DNA of 64,000 nucleotides, from contig CALHTB010000061.1 of assembly GCA_938038785.1 (NCBI GenBank), positions 1 through 64,000 of the forward strand. Direction: 5' to 3'. This stretch comes from an uncultured Acidimicrobiales bacterium. Lineage in GTDB: Bacteria > Actinomycetota > Acidimicrobiia > Acidimicrobiales > SHLQ01. Position numbers and translations under genes: made by a program. Numbering within the stretch: the first letter of the stretch is position 1; each line of letters starts with the position of its first letter. Of this stretch, positions 25,837-34,412 are shown piece by piece. The notes beneath the pieces were generated by a model, which did not search any database, was not told the origin of the DNA, and saw only the letters and a program-made list of their open reading frames with translations.

Positions 25837-26714
25837 TAGAGCGTGCGGCCTCCCTTGCGGAAGTAGATGAGCGTCGCCATCAACATCACGAACATCAACA
25901 CGGTCGAGACCGCCGCACCAACCGGCCAATTTCGAGCAGTCAGGAACTGGGTGACGATGTAGCTGCCGAGCATTGTCTTCTTGCCACCGCCCAAAATCTG
26001 GGGAGTCACATAAGCCCCGAGGCTTGGGATGAACACCAGGATCGACCCGGCAATAACGCCCGGCAAGCTCAATGGGAATGTGACCTTGCGGAACGTTTGA
26101 AAGCCACTGGCCCCGAGGTCGCGGCTGGCCTCGAGCAGGCTCCAATCCATTCGTTCGATCGCGGCGTACATGGGCAGGATCATGAACGGCAAGAAGCCGT
26201 ACACCAACCCCAACACAATGGCCGTGGGCGTAAACAGAATCGTGGTCTCGCCAAGCCCGATCCCTTCGGTGAGCTGCGAGACCGGCCCGTCGTTTCCGAG
26301 CAGAACGCGCCACGCGTAGTTGCGGACCAAAAAGTTCGACCAGAACGGGATCATCACAAACACCAACATGATGTTGCGAGTGAGCTCTCTTCGCGTCGCC
26401 AGAAAGTACGAGAACGGATACGCAAGAACCAAACAAATGACCGTGGTAATGATTGCCAGTGTCAGTGATCGAAGCAGGATGTCGGTGACGATTGGTTCGC
26501 CGAGTTTGCGGTAACTCTCGAGGTTCCATTCCTCCAGGGCAGTGCCGCCAGAGCGAGTACGGGTGGCAAAGGAGTACACCACCACGATGAGCAGAGGCAG
26601 CGCGAAAAACAGCGACAGATAGATGTACGCCGGTAGCGCGAGGAAGAAGCCGCGTCGGCGCTTCTGCCGTTCGTTGGTCGCCTCAAGCTCGGGCGTAGCG
26701 AGCACGGTCGTCAT
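25836..26714 (-). CDS. potB: Polyamine ABC transporter permease (PotB type)
   Basis: A 292-residue permease with six predicted helices, starting MTTVLATPELEATNERQKRR then AYIYLSLFFALPLLIVVVYS. The coupling loop reads LEASRDLGASGFQTFRKVT. The ATG at 26714 gives the usual ATGA overlap with potA; 16 further in-frame residues upstream lie inside potA and are not family-like. Confidence 0.93.
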   Translation of the reverse strand: MTTVLATPELEATNERQKRRRGFFLALPAYIYLSLFFALPLLIVVVYSFATRTRSGGTALEEWNLESYRKLGEPIVTDILLRSLTLAIITTVICLVLAYPFSYFLATRRELTRNIMLVFVMIPFWSNFLVRNYAWRVLLGNDGPVSQLTEGIGLGETTILFTPTAIVLGLVYGFLPFMILPMYAAIERMDWSLLEASRDLGASGFQTFRKVTFPLSLPGVIAGSILVFIPSLGAYVTPQILGGGKKTMLGSYIVTQFLTARNWPVGAAVSTVLMFVMLMATLIYFRKGGRTL

Positions 26715-27832
26715 GAGCTGAAGCCCTCGTCGGGTACAACCCAATCGCTGCGACGATCCCACCAGATGGCCACCTGCGAACCTGGCTTATAAACCTGCGA
26801 GGTCGGCGTTGCGTTGGTGCGGACCTCAAGGGGCATCCAGTCGACCTCGACCGTGTATACATGCGAGTGGCCGAGGTAGACGACATTGCTTACTTCACCC
26901 TGCAGGCTCGTCGCTTGGAACTCTTCTGGAATGTCGTCCGATGCGCCGATCGAAATCGACTCGGGCCGTAAGCTCATCGCCACTTTGGTGCCCGCCAGGT
27001 GTGGATTCGGCGCCATGATCTTCGTGCCATTGGCAAGGACGATCATGTCGGCGTCGGCGACCGTGGCATCGATCAGGTTCGTTTGCCCGATGAAGTCGGC
27101 GACGAACCGGTTGACCGGCCGGTCGTACAGTTCCTCAGCTGACCCGACCTGCAACAGCTTGCCCTCGTGCATCACCGCGATCCGGTCGCTCATTGTGAGC
27201 GCTTCTTCTTGGTCATGGGTGACGAACACGAAGCTCACCCCGAGCTCGCGCTGCAACGACTTGAGCTCGGTCTGCATCTCTTGGCGTAACTTGAGGTCGA
27301 GCGCACCGAGTGGTTCATCGAGTAGCAGCACCTTGGGCTTGTTGACGAGCGCACGGGCCAGCGCGACTCGTTGCTGCTGGCCACCGGAGAGCTGGCTCGG
27401 CTTGCGCTTCTCCATACCTCCAAGCTGCACCAGGCTGATCATCTCGCTGGCCGCCGAAGCCGCTTCGCTCTTTGATGCACCCTGCATCTTCAAACCGAAC
27501 GCCACGTTGTCGAGCACGTTCATGTGCGGAAACAGGGCGTAGTTCTGGAACACCGTGTTCACCGGCCGCTTGTTCGGTGGGAGCGTGCCCACTTCATCGC
27601 CAAAGATCTTGAGGCTGCCCTCGGTTGGAAACTCAAGACCGGCGATCATACGAAGCGTCGTCGTCTTGCCGCAACCCGACGGGCCAAGCATCGCAAAGAA
27701 CTCGCCGTCGGCAATCTCTAGGTTGACATTGTCAACCGCAACGACATCTCCGAAACGCTTCGTTACCCCTGTGATGGTGACCGCGGCATCAGCGCTACTC
27801 GCCACATCACCAGCTTCGTTCTCTTCCCCCAT
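26711..27832 (-). CDS. potA: Polyamine ABC transporter ATP-binding protein (PotA type)
   Basis: A 373-residue ATPase. Walker A is LGPSGCGKTT, signature LSGGQQQRVALARAL, Walker B VLLLDEPLGALD, switch VFVTHDQEEALT. Residues after about 250 form the TOBE domain typical of PotA/MalK-like subunits. It begins 10 bases after the agmatinase-like gene and heads the transporter genes, tying uptake to that enzyme. Confidence 0.93.
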   Translation of the reverse strand: MGEENEAGDVASSADAAVTITGVTKRFGDVVAVDNVNLEIADGEFFAMLGPSGCGKTTTLRMIAGLEFPTEGSLKIFGDEVGTLPPNKRPVNTVFQNYALFPHMNVLDNVAFGLKMQGASKSEAASAASEMISLVQLGGMEKRKPSQLSGGQQQRVALARALVNKPKVLLLDEPLGALDLKLRQEMQTELKSLQRELGVSFVFVTHDQEEALTMSDRIAVMHEGKLLQVGSAEELYDRPVNRFVADFIGQTNLIDATVADADMIVLANGTKIMAPNPHLAGTKVAMSLRPESISIGASDDIPEEFQATSLQGEVSNVVYLGHSHVYTVEVDWMPLEVRTNATPTSQVYKPGSQVAIWWDRRSDWVVPDEGFSS

Positions 27833-27842
27833 GTAGTCGCTT

Positions 27843-28826
27843 CTACTCTCTGCCGTACGGTTGCTTGACTGCGCCGGCCTTCATGGCCTGCACACAGATG
27901 AAATCATGAGCAATGGTGGCCGCGGCAAGTGCGGTGACTTCGCTCATGTCATACGCGGGTGCAACTTCGACCACATCCATGCCCACGATGTTGAACTCGG
28001 CCATCCCCCGGATGGCCTCCAATGCCTGCGCCGTGCTGAGTCCGCCGCTCACCGGTGTGCCCGTACCCGGAGCAAAACTCGGGTCGAGGCAGTCGATATC
28101 GAAGGTGAGGTACGCCTGGTTCTGCCCCACCACTTCGCGAATGACGTCGAGCACCGCCGGGATGCCCTCGCGATGCACCCACGGCGCGCCGAGAATCGTA
28201 AAGCCGTGCGTCTTGGAGTTGTGCGTGCGAATGCCAATCTGCACGGACGTCTCAGGGTCGATAATGCCCTCGCGGAGAGCCCGCAGGAACATCGACCCGT
28301 GGTCCATTCGGTTTGGCTCGTCGTCCCAGGTGTCGCTGTGGGCATCGAAGTGGATGAGCGACAGCTTGCCGAACTTCTTGTAGTGCGCTTTGAGGATCGG
28401 GTACGTGACGAAGTGATCGCCGCCGAGCGACACCATCATCGTGTCGCTCGCCACGATTTCGTCGGCATGCGCCTCGATGCGAGCGGGCATCTCGTCGGGC
28501 CGTCCGAAATCGAGGAAGCAGTCGCCATAGTCAGCAACGCGGAGGGTGTCGAAGGGGTCGAACCCAAACGGGTAGGCGTCGAGCTCGGCGAGGCCGGTCG
28601 AGGCCGCGCGAATCGCCCTTGGGCCAAAACGGGCACCAGGCCGGTTGCTCGTGGCCATGTCGAAGCAGATTCCAGTGACGACGATGTCTGCGTCGTCCAA
28701 GTCGCGGGTGTAGTTGCGCCGCAAGAACGACAGCGCGCCGCCCCATGTCATCTCGCGATCGCGGCCCTCGAGCTTGCTTGCGCGGAATGCCTGATCGCCA
28801 TCGAGACCTTCGCTGATGTTGCCCAC
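27843..28826 (-). CDS. speB: Agmatinase-like ureohydrolase
   Basis: A 327-residue arginase/agmatinase-fold enzyme. All six manganese ligands are present: H138 (GGDHF), D161, H163 and D165 (HFDAHSDTW), D243 and D245 (FDIDCLDPSF). Members hydrolyse guanidino compounds to urea; here agmatine to putrescine fits the downstream polyamine transporter and upstream aminotransferase, but guanidinobutyrate or guanidinopropionate would need only small pocket changes. GTG start shares one base with the AsnC stop. Confidence 0.88.
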   Translation of the reverse strand: MGNISEGLDGDQAFRASKLEGRDREMTWGGALSFLRRNYTRDLDDADIVVTGICFDMATSNRPGARFGPRAIRAASTGLAELDAYPFGFDPFDTLRVADYGDCFLDFGRPDEMPARIEAHADEIVASDTMMVSLGGDHFVTYPILKAHYKKFGKLSLIHFDAHSDTWDDEPNRMDHGSMFLRALREGIIDPETSVQIGIRTHNSKTHGFTILGAPWVHREGIPAVLDVIREVVGQNQAYLTFDIDCLDPSFAPGTGTPVSGGLSTAQALEAIRGMAEFNIVGMDVVEVAPAYDMSEVTALAAATIAHDFICVQAMKAGAVKQPYGRE

Positions 28827-29278
28827 TATCCCACTCCCCAGTCGTAGGTCTGCTTCGTGATGCCGAGATACGACATCACCTCAACGCTGTTCACACCGTC
28901 CATCGTGCGGATGGCGTTCGAGACCTCGAGGAAGCCATCGCTGTCTCGGCACACCACTTCCACGAGCAGATCGAACCGGCCGGTGGCCATCACGACATAC
29001 ACCGCGTCATCGAGAGCACCCACGTCGATTGCGACCTTGCGGGAGTCGCCGGTCGTCGTGACGCCGAGCATGGCTTGGTAGCCAAGGCCCAGCTTCACCG
29101 GGTCGGTGACGGCCACAATGTCGATGACCCCGTCGTCGAGCAACCGCATTACCCGTTGTCGACACGCCGCGTCCGACAGCCCGACCTCTCGACCGAGCTG
29201 ACTGAACGACGTGCGTCCATCAGCCTGCAAGCTGCGAATGAGCTGGCGGTCCGTGTCATCGATAGGGATGATGCTCAT
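28826..29278 (-). CDS. Lrp/AsnC-family transcription regulator
   Basis: A 150-residue regulator: an N-terminal helix-turn-helix (DDTDRQLIRSLQADGRTSFS, then LSDAACRQRVMRLLDDGVI) and a RAM ligand domain (VVMATGRFDLLVEVVCRD). The start at 29278 overlaps the acetyltransferase stop by 4 bases; the longer frame upstream lies in that gene. As it is embedded in the polyamine operon, it likely senses a pathway amino acid or amine and controls the cluster, perhaps at the inverted repeat 32794-32829. Confidence 0.9.
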   Translation of the reverse strand: MSIIPIDDTDRQLIRSLQADGRTSFSQLGREVGLSDAACRQRVMRLLDDGVIDIVAVTDPVKLGLGYQAMLGVTTTGDSRKVAIDVGALDDAVYVVMATGRFDLLVEVVCRDSDGFLEVSNAIRTMDGVNSVEVMSYLGITKQTYDWGVG

Positions 29279-29982
29279 GTCATCGCCCCGTTCGCCTCGG
29301 GCACGGGTCCAATGACATCGGGGTTGTACTGCTCGTTGTGCCAAACAATCAGCGACGCAAAGTCGTCGACCTCGGGATCTTTGATGTAGTCGGCCAGCGC
29401 ACATGGTGCGTCGAACCCGTTCTCGAGCTGGAACGTGAGTGTTCGATCGTAGAGCTCGCCCGCCACCACCCTTGCAACGTACTCATCGGCGGTCATGTTG
29501 TGCTTGTGCTCGGCGAAGCCTGGGATCACTCCGCCAGCCACAATTCCTGCAAGGTTGAGATCGACACACATTTGCTTGCGTAGGTCATACAGCTCGCGCC
29601 CGATACCGCGACGGCGATAGTCAGGTCGCACGACGATGTCGGTGCCGTAGTACCACGGTGCCTCCGGGTCGTCTCCCGATTCGGTGGGCGCGTCGTCAAA
29701 GAAGGTCTTCAAGTTGTGTTGCGGATTCTCGAAGTCGAAGTGGGTTCGTACCCCAAGTCCAACAGCGACCGGATCGTCTCGATTGTCGCCGTCAAATCCG
29801 ATGACGCTTCCCTCAGGAAAGTCGCCAGCAAGAATGAGGAGTTCAGCCTCGTTGTACAGGTCGGCGGGATCAGCGGTGGGAAACGCTTCGAGCTCAAGAC
29901 GTTCGAGCGCCTTACACATGGACGTGGTTATGCGCACGTACTGCAAGCCCGACGCGGGCCCAACAGCCACGACATCAGTCAC
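29275..29982 (-). CDS. GNAT-family N-acetyltransferase
   Basis: A 235-residue acetyltransferase. The acetyl-CoA motif A is clear in GTDIVVRPDYRRRGIGRELY (R-R-x-x-G-x-G form). I start it at the GTG at 29982 (preceded by GGTGGAAG) because the longer frame to 30144 is translated repeat DNA. The position in the polyamine operon suggests an amine or amino-acid acceptor, perhaps N-acetylation of a polyamine; this is inference. Some PuuB-containing pathways use gamma-glutamylation instead. Confidence 0.82.
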   Translation of the reverse strand: MTDVVAVGPASGLQYVRITTSMCKALERLELEAFPTADPADLYNEAELLILAGDFPEGSVIGFDGDNRDDPVAVGLGVRTHFDFENPQHNLKTFFDDAPTESGDDPEAPWYYGTDIVVRPDYRRRGIGRELYDLRKQMCVDLNLAGIVAGGVIPGFAEHKHNMTADEYVARVVAGELYDRTLTFQLENGFDAPCALADYIKDPEVDDFASLIVWHNEQYNPDVIGPVPEANGAMT

Positions 29983-29994
29983 TTTCTTCCACCT

Positions 29995-30175
29995 CGCTCG
30001 GTCCGTCCAGGCCGGCGGACTTGATATGGGCGGCGTCGCAGCGTTTTCCACACCGCTCGATCTGGCCAGGCCGGTGGGCATGATATGGGCGGGCGGCGTC
30101 GCAGCGTTTTCCACACCGCTCGGTCCGTCCAGGCCGGCGGGCATGATATGGGCGGCCGGCGTCGCGGCGTCGCAC
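29995..30175. repeat. Three tandem copies of a roughly 60-bp GC-rich repeat
   Basis: Copies begin at about 29995, 30054 and 30117 (periods 59 and 63 bp). Each contains CGCTCGGTCC-like sequence, CCAGGCCGG, then GATATGGGCGG, GGCGTCGC, and copies 1 and 2 also GCGTTTTCCACA. The unequal periods are not codon multiples, so the repeat is not a conserved coding motif. It occupies most of the 329-bp gap between the C45 and acetyltransferase genes. Confidence 0.85.
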
Positions 30176-30248
30176 GACGGCGGGAGCGAATAACGCGGCC
30201 GCTACCACGGCCGACCAACCGGAGGGAAAGGGCGCCGCGGAAGACAGA

Positions 30249-30351
30249 GCACACATCATGACAACCCGCCCGGAGAGACCACGCGCGGCGGAGAACACCA
30301 ACCGGCACACATCATGACAACCCGCCCGGAGAGACCACGCGCGGCGGAGAA
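30249..30351. repeat. Two perfect copies of a 47-bp repeat, second copy enters a gene
   Basis: Identical 47-base units lie at 30249-30295 and 30305-30351, separated by 9 bases; each contains CACATCATGACAACCCGCCC and CCACGCGCGGCGGAG. The second copy supplies the last 12 codons and the stop of the C45 hydrolase gene. It is distinct in sequence from the 60-bp repeat next to it. Confidence 0.9.
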
Positions 30352-31442
30352 AGAGGCTCGAAGGAAACGTGTAGATAGTCGTTGTGACGAGGCTGTCCCC
30401 AGCAGGCCCAGAAGTCGCCCGTCGATGGCCGCATGACCGCGGCTCCGCTCGATTCGATGTGGTAAGGCTCGGCAGGGACTTGGCAAATGGCTTCGGGGTC
30501 TCGGGTGACGTCGAAGACCCGCTCGACATCGATGTCGCCTTCGGCCAACAACTTGGTGGCGGTTTCTAGGCGGGCGGCCGAGCTGTCCATCAGGCCCGGA
30601 GCCTTTGGCGCCTGCATCTTTTGGGCTTCGGGGTACAGCGTGTGGTTCGTGTGCACGATCGGGTAGGCGTCGAGCGCCTCGAGTGGCCGTGCCGACGGCA
30701 TGGCCTCGACATTGAACCCGTCGCCATGTCGATCAAAGATCAGAAAGTTGTGAGCTCCGGCGAGGTCGGCTCCGAGGAGCACGTCACGGGCCTCGGCGGC
30801 CGTTGTTGTCTTCAGCATTCCGCGGACGACCGAGGTCCAGTTCACGCCACGAGTGCCATCGATGCCAACGAGGTTGTTGATGCCAACACACACGCCCTCA
30901 CTGTTCATGCCGATCTGGCCGACACATCCGGTGGTGGTGAAGACGAGCGCGGCGGGTGCATCGTCGGGATGTACCCGAAGCAGCAACACGTGGTCGGTGG
31001 CGTCGTCGTGCATATCCCACGTCTGCCCATAGATGCCGCCATCCGCGGTGCGCCCATCGGGAATGATCATTGCGGTGCAGTCGTCTTCGATGACCGACTC
31101 GGGCATCGGCCCGCCAACCACGGCGCGTACGGTATCGACGAAGTCGGTGAATCCGCCAACGACCACCGCTTCAGCAGGCGTGATTCCCGCGGCTGCCGCC
31201 ATCGACAGCATCTCTTCATGAACGCCCACGTCGAACAATTCGTGCGCCGGAAGCATCGACTCAGCAATGTCGAGCACGTCACCTCGACTGAGCGGCCCGC
31301 CGCTCCACAGACCCGACATGACTAGCCCTACTCGCGCGTTCATGTAGGTCTGAATCTCGTCGGCATAGGCAGCCCCGTGGGCCGCGCCGATTTCGCTCGG
31401 CGTGCCACCGACGTCGAGAATTCGGATCGGCGGACGCTTCAT
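30312..31442 (-). CDS. C45-type amide hydrolase / acyltransferase (Ntn fold)
   Basis: A 376-residue protein of the peptidase C45 (acyl-CoA:6-aminopenicillanate acyltransferase-like) family, Ntn hydrolases that self-cleave before a nucleophilic Cys. The expected site is D121-C122-TAM; conserved neighbours include YGQTWDMHDD, TTTGCVGQIGMNSEGV and NFLIFDRHGDGFNVE. The last 12 residues (PPRVVSPGGLS region) come from repeat DNA, so the original C-terminus may have been replaced. It overlaps gabT by 4 bases. In this cluster it could deacylate an N-acyl or gamma-glutamyl amine intermediate; that role is inference. Confidence 0.8.
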   Translation of the reverse strand: MKRPPIRILDVGGTPSEIGAAHGAAYADEIQTYMNARVGLVMSGLWSGGPLSRGDVLDIAESMLPAHELFDVGVHEEMLSMAAAAGITPAEAVVVGGFTDFVDTVRAVVGGPMPESVIEDDCTAMIIPDGRTADGGIYGQTWDMHDDATDHVLLLRVHPDDAPAALVFTTTGCVGQIGMNSEGVCVGINNLVGIDGTRGVNWTSVVRGMLKTTTAAEARDVLLGADLAGAHNFLIFDRHGDGFNVEAMPSARPLEALDAYPIVHTNHTLYPEAQKMQAPKAPGLMDSSAARLETATKLLAEGDIDVERVFDVTRDPEAICQVPAEPYHIESSGAAVMRPSTGDFWACWGQPRHNDYLHVSFEPLSPPRVVSPGGLS

Positions 31443-32779
31443 GCCGCACCCCCTGCCTCTTCGGCGAACGCTGCACCCAACACTTCCAGCGCCTCGTCGA
31501 TCTGTTCGTCGGTGATGGTGAGTGGTGGCAGGAACCGAACGCAGTTGCTGTACAACCCCGCCCGGATCGTGATCAGACCTTTCGCAAGCGTGCTCTTCGT
31601 GATGGCCAAGGTGAGGTCGGGATTTGGTGTGAGGTGCTCATCGGTGACGAGCTCCATGACCAGCATCGGCCCGAGACCACGGACGTCGGCGATCTCGGAG
31701 TGCTTAGCCTTCAGCGCCTCGAGCCCGGCACGGAGGCGTTCACCAACGGCTGTTGCCCGATCGAGGAACTCGGGAGTGTTGATGAGCTTGATCGTTTCGA
31801 GCGCAGCCACGCACGCAACCGGGTTGCCGCTGTACGTGCCGCCCATTCCTCCCGGGTGTGGAGCGTCGAGCAGTTCAGCCCGGCCAACGACGCCACTGAT
31901 GGGCATTCCCGAGCCCATCGATTTCGCGATGGTGATGAGGTCGGGAACAACACCGCTGTGCTCGATCGAGAACAGCTTGCCCGTGCGGCCAAATCCGGCT
32001 TGCACTTCGTCGGCCACCATGATGATGCCGTGCTCGTCGCAGATCTTGCGAATGGCTTGAAGGTAGGGCTTTGGTGCGGGGATAAAGCCGCCTTCGCCCT
32101 GCACCGGTTCGATGACGATGGCCGCCAACGCCGATGGGTCGACTTGGCTCACCAGCGCATCGTGAAGCCGTTCGATCGACCAGCCAACGAACTGTTCGGG
32201 GTCGGTGCCAGGGGGACGCCGTAGAACGTTTGGGAACGGAATGCGATAGATCTCCGAAGCAAACGGGCCAAAGCCCTTCTTGAAGAGCCCGTACTTCGAC
32301 GTCATCGACATCGTCATGTTGGTGCGACCGTGATAGCCGCCTTCAAATACGAGGATGCCTTGTCGGCCGGTGGCTACCCGGGCGATCTTGACCGCGCTCT
32401 CCACAGCTTCAGCGCCAGAGTTCATCAACAGGGTCTTCTTTGGGAAGTCGCCCGGTGCAGCGTCGTTGAGCGCCTCGCTCAGCTGCACCATCGAATCGTG
32501 CGTGGCAACGATGCCGCAGATATGCAGCAGGTCGGCCGCCTGCGTCTGAATTGCGTCCACAACCGTTGGTGGGCAGTGGCCTGCCGCAAGCACACCGATG
32601 CCGCCAGCAAAGTCCAGCAATCGGTTCCCGTCGACGTCGGTGACGACAGCTCCTTCGGCTGACGCAACACCGAGCTCGGTGAGGAAGGCGGCACCCGAAC
32701 TCATTGCGGCGCGGCGACGCTCGACAATCTCGACACTCTTGGGACCGGGGATGGTCGTTTCCAGATGAATTGAAGCCAT
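31439..32779 (-). CDS. gabT: Class III aminotransferase, 4-aminobutyrate aminotransferase type
   Basis: A 446-residue PLP enzyme. Landmarks: NSGAEAVESAVKIAR, the GGYHGRT PLP-phosphate region, VADEVQAGFGRTGK and the Schiff-base Lys in TIAKSMGSGMP (about residue 285). The set of residues fits GABA/putrescine-type omega-aminotransferases. It is the first gene of the minus-strand polyamine operon and diverges from the FAD oxidase gene. It would move the terminal amino group of GABA or a related amine to 2-oxoglutarate. Confidence 0.88.
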   Translation of the reverse strand: MASIHLETTIPGPKSVEIVERRRAAMSSGAAFLTELGVASAEGAVVTDVDGNRLLDFAGGIGVLAAGHCPPTVVDAIQTQAADLLHICGIVATHDSMVQLSEALNDAAPGDFPKKTLLMNSGAEAVESAVKIARVATGRQGILVFEGGYHGRTNMTMSMTSKYGLFKKGFGPFASEIYRIPFPNVLRRPPGTDPEQFVGWSIERLHDALVSQVDPSALAAIVIEPVQGEGGFIPAPKPYLQAIRKICDEHGIIMVADEVQAGFGRTGKLFSIEHSGVVPDLITIAKSMGSGMPISGVVGRAELLDAPHPGGMGGTYSGNPVACVAALETIKLINTPEFLDRATAVGERLRAGLEALKAKHSEIADVRGLGPMLVMELVTDEHLTPNPDLTLAITKSTLAKGLITIRAGLYSNCVRFLPPLTITDEQIDEALEVLGAAFAEEAGGAA

Positions 32780-32793
32780 CGGGAGATAGTAAC

Positions 32794-32829
32794 GATTCCG
32801 AGGTGCTTGTGCGAGTGTTCAACGGAATC
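32794..32829. promoter_or_regulatory. Candidate operator between gabT and the FAD oxidase gene
   Basis: GATTCCG at 32794-32800 and CGGAATC at 32823-32829 are perfect 7-bp inverted arms in the 108-bp divergent gap. The wide spacing (22 bases) allows looping by an octameric AsnC-type regulator such as the one encoded at 28826. Inference. Confidence 0.4.
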
Positions 32830-32887
32830 CGAGTCTCCATCACGTCTTTCTCGCCAGATGGTCGGCCGTCAGGTACGTTGACGACCA

Positions 32888-34297
32888 ATGTCAAACCACC
32901 GAGATGCCGCCAGCCAAAACTTCCTCGATACCGCGACAACGACCGCATTGTGGCTCGACCAGCTGGGCGAGATCCAGCAACGACCAGCACTCGACGGCAA
33001 TGTCGATGTTGACGTTGCCATCGTTGGTGGTGGCTTTAGCGGGCTCTGGACTGCCTACTACCTTCGCCAGCTCGATCCGACCGTACGCATCGCGATTATC
33101 GAAAAACACTTCTGCGGCTACGGCGCGTCTGGGCGAAACGGAGGTTGGGCAGAGGGTGGACTTGCCGTCGGGCCCGAGAAGTACTCGCAATGGTCATCGA
33201 TGGACGCGGCGATGCGCCTGGTGCACGCCATGTATGACTCGGTGGACGAGATCGGGCGGGTGGTTCGAGCAGAAGACATCTACTGTGGGTATGCCAAGGG
33301 TGGGTGGATTCGACTTGCCCGAAACGGCCCGCAGGATCGTCGGCTTCGCGACGAGATGGCCGAGCCCGACGCGCACGGCACGCTCCTTAGCGCAGAGCAA
33401 GCTCGCGGTTACCTCAACGCCACCGACGTACGGTCGGGCGCGTACACGCCGCACTGCGCGGCGATCGATCCGGCTCGCCTGGTGCGGGGGCTCGCGGACG
33501 CGGTCGAACGCGAAGGCGTCACGATTTACGAAGACACGTCCGTGGCCAGCATCGATGAACGAGAGACCGAGGCGAACATCATCCGCACCAACAAGGGGAC
33601 CGTCCGCGCCGACGTCGTGGTGCGAGCCACCGAGGCATACACCCGCGACCTGATCGGCGAACGCCGGGCTCTGCTTCCCGTCTACTCCCTCATGGTCGCG
33701 ACCGAACCATTGCCTGACGCCATGTTCGACGAGATCGGGCTGGCCGATCGACCAACGTTCAGCGACGATCGTTTTATGGTGATTTACGGCCAGCGCACCG
33801 AGGACAACCGCTTAGCCTTTGGTGGCCGCGGTGTGCCGTATCTTTTTGGCTCGGCCATCAGTGAGCAGGCCGAAACTCATGACGACTCCCACGCGCTGAT
33901 TCGCGAGACCCTCATTGAAATGCTGCCGGTGATCAAGGACGTGCAGTTCACCCACCGTTGGGGTGGTGTGTTGGGCATCCCACGCGACTGGGTCCCCGGC
34001 CTTCGGTTCGACAGCGCATCTGGCTTGGGTGTTCTCGGTGGATACGTCGGCGAGGGTGTCGCTGCGGCAAACCTGGCCGGCCGAACCATGGCCGAGCTCA
34101 TCCACGGCGAGCCGACTGAGCGAACCGATCTCCCCTGGGTTGGGCACACCGTTCGGAACTGGGAACCCGAGCCGTTCCGCTGGCTCGGAGTGCGAAGCAG
34201 CCGTCGCATCCTGGCCGCCGCCGACGACCGGGAGTACGCCAGCGACCGGGACGCAAAGCTGGCTTACCGCATTTCAAAATTCCTCAAAGGTGCCTAA
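32888..34297 (+). CDS. DAO-type FAD oxidoreductase, gamma-glutamylputrescine oxidase-like
   Basis: A 469-residue flavoprotein. The dinucleotide motif VAIVGGGFSGLWTAYYL is at about 43-59; CGYGASGRNGGWAEGG follows, the phrase common to PuuB and related amine oxidases; the end has GGYVGEGVAAANLAGRTM. PuuB oxidises glutamylated putrescine to an aldehyde. Divergence from gabT and the presence of agmatinase and potABCD point to oxidation of a (possibly acylated) polyamine. No gamma-glutamylputrescine synthetase (PuuA) gene is in the window. Confidence 0.85.
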   Translation: MSNHRDAASQNFLDTATTTALWLDQLGEIQQRPALDGNVDVDVAIVGGGFSGLWTAYYLRQLDPTVRIAIIEKHFCGYGASGRNGGWAEGGLAVGPEKYSQWSSMDAAMRLVHAMYDSVDEIGRVVRAEDIYCGYAKGGWIRLARNGPQDRRLRDEMAEPDAHGTLLSAEQARGYLNATDVRSGAYTPHCAAIDPARLVRGLADAVEREGVTIYEDTSVASIDERETEANIIRTNKGTVRADVVVRATEAYTRDLIGERRALLPVYSLMVATEPLPDAMFDEIGLADRPTFSDDRFMVIYGQRTEDNRLAFGGRGVPYLFGSAISEQAETHDDSHALIRETLIEMLPVIKDVQFTHRWGGVLGIPRDWVPGLRFDSASGLGVLGGYVGEGVAAANLAGRTMAELIHGEPTERTDLPWVGHTVRNWEPEPFRWLGVRSSRRILAAADDREYASDRDAKLAYRISKFLKGA

Positions 34298-34357
34298 GAA
34301 GAGCGCGCACAAAGGGGTTGTAGTTGCCTGAGATCGAACCATTCAGACATCGTCCTC

Positions 34358-34386
34358 TTGTAAGTCTACCTACTAGTAGATAGAGT
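34358..34386 (+). promoter_or_regulatory. Promoter with palindromic operator in the spacer
   Basis: A -35-like TTGTAA (34358-34363) and -10-like TAGAGT (34381-34386) are 17 bases apart, and the palindrome TCTACCTACTAGTAGATAGA (34365-34384, one mismatched pair) fills the spacer and overlaps the -10. A repressor bound here would block RNA polymerase. The TetR protein encoded at 36275 is the obvious candidate. Confidence 0.6.
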
Positions 34387-34412
34387 AACTTATCTTCAAC
34401 AAAAGGAACGCA

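Noticed and set aside
24997-26529. 510-codon minus frame suggesting a PotB-PotC fusion
   Set aside because: The upstream half is out-of-frame potB sequence; potC starts at 25836 in a TAATG overlap with potB.
29983-30144. N-terminal extension of the acetyltransferase containing a repeated GVENAATPP peptide
   Set aside because: The extension is translated from the intergenic tandem repeats, and the GTG at 29982 with a ribosome site fits the family start.
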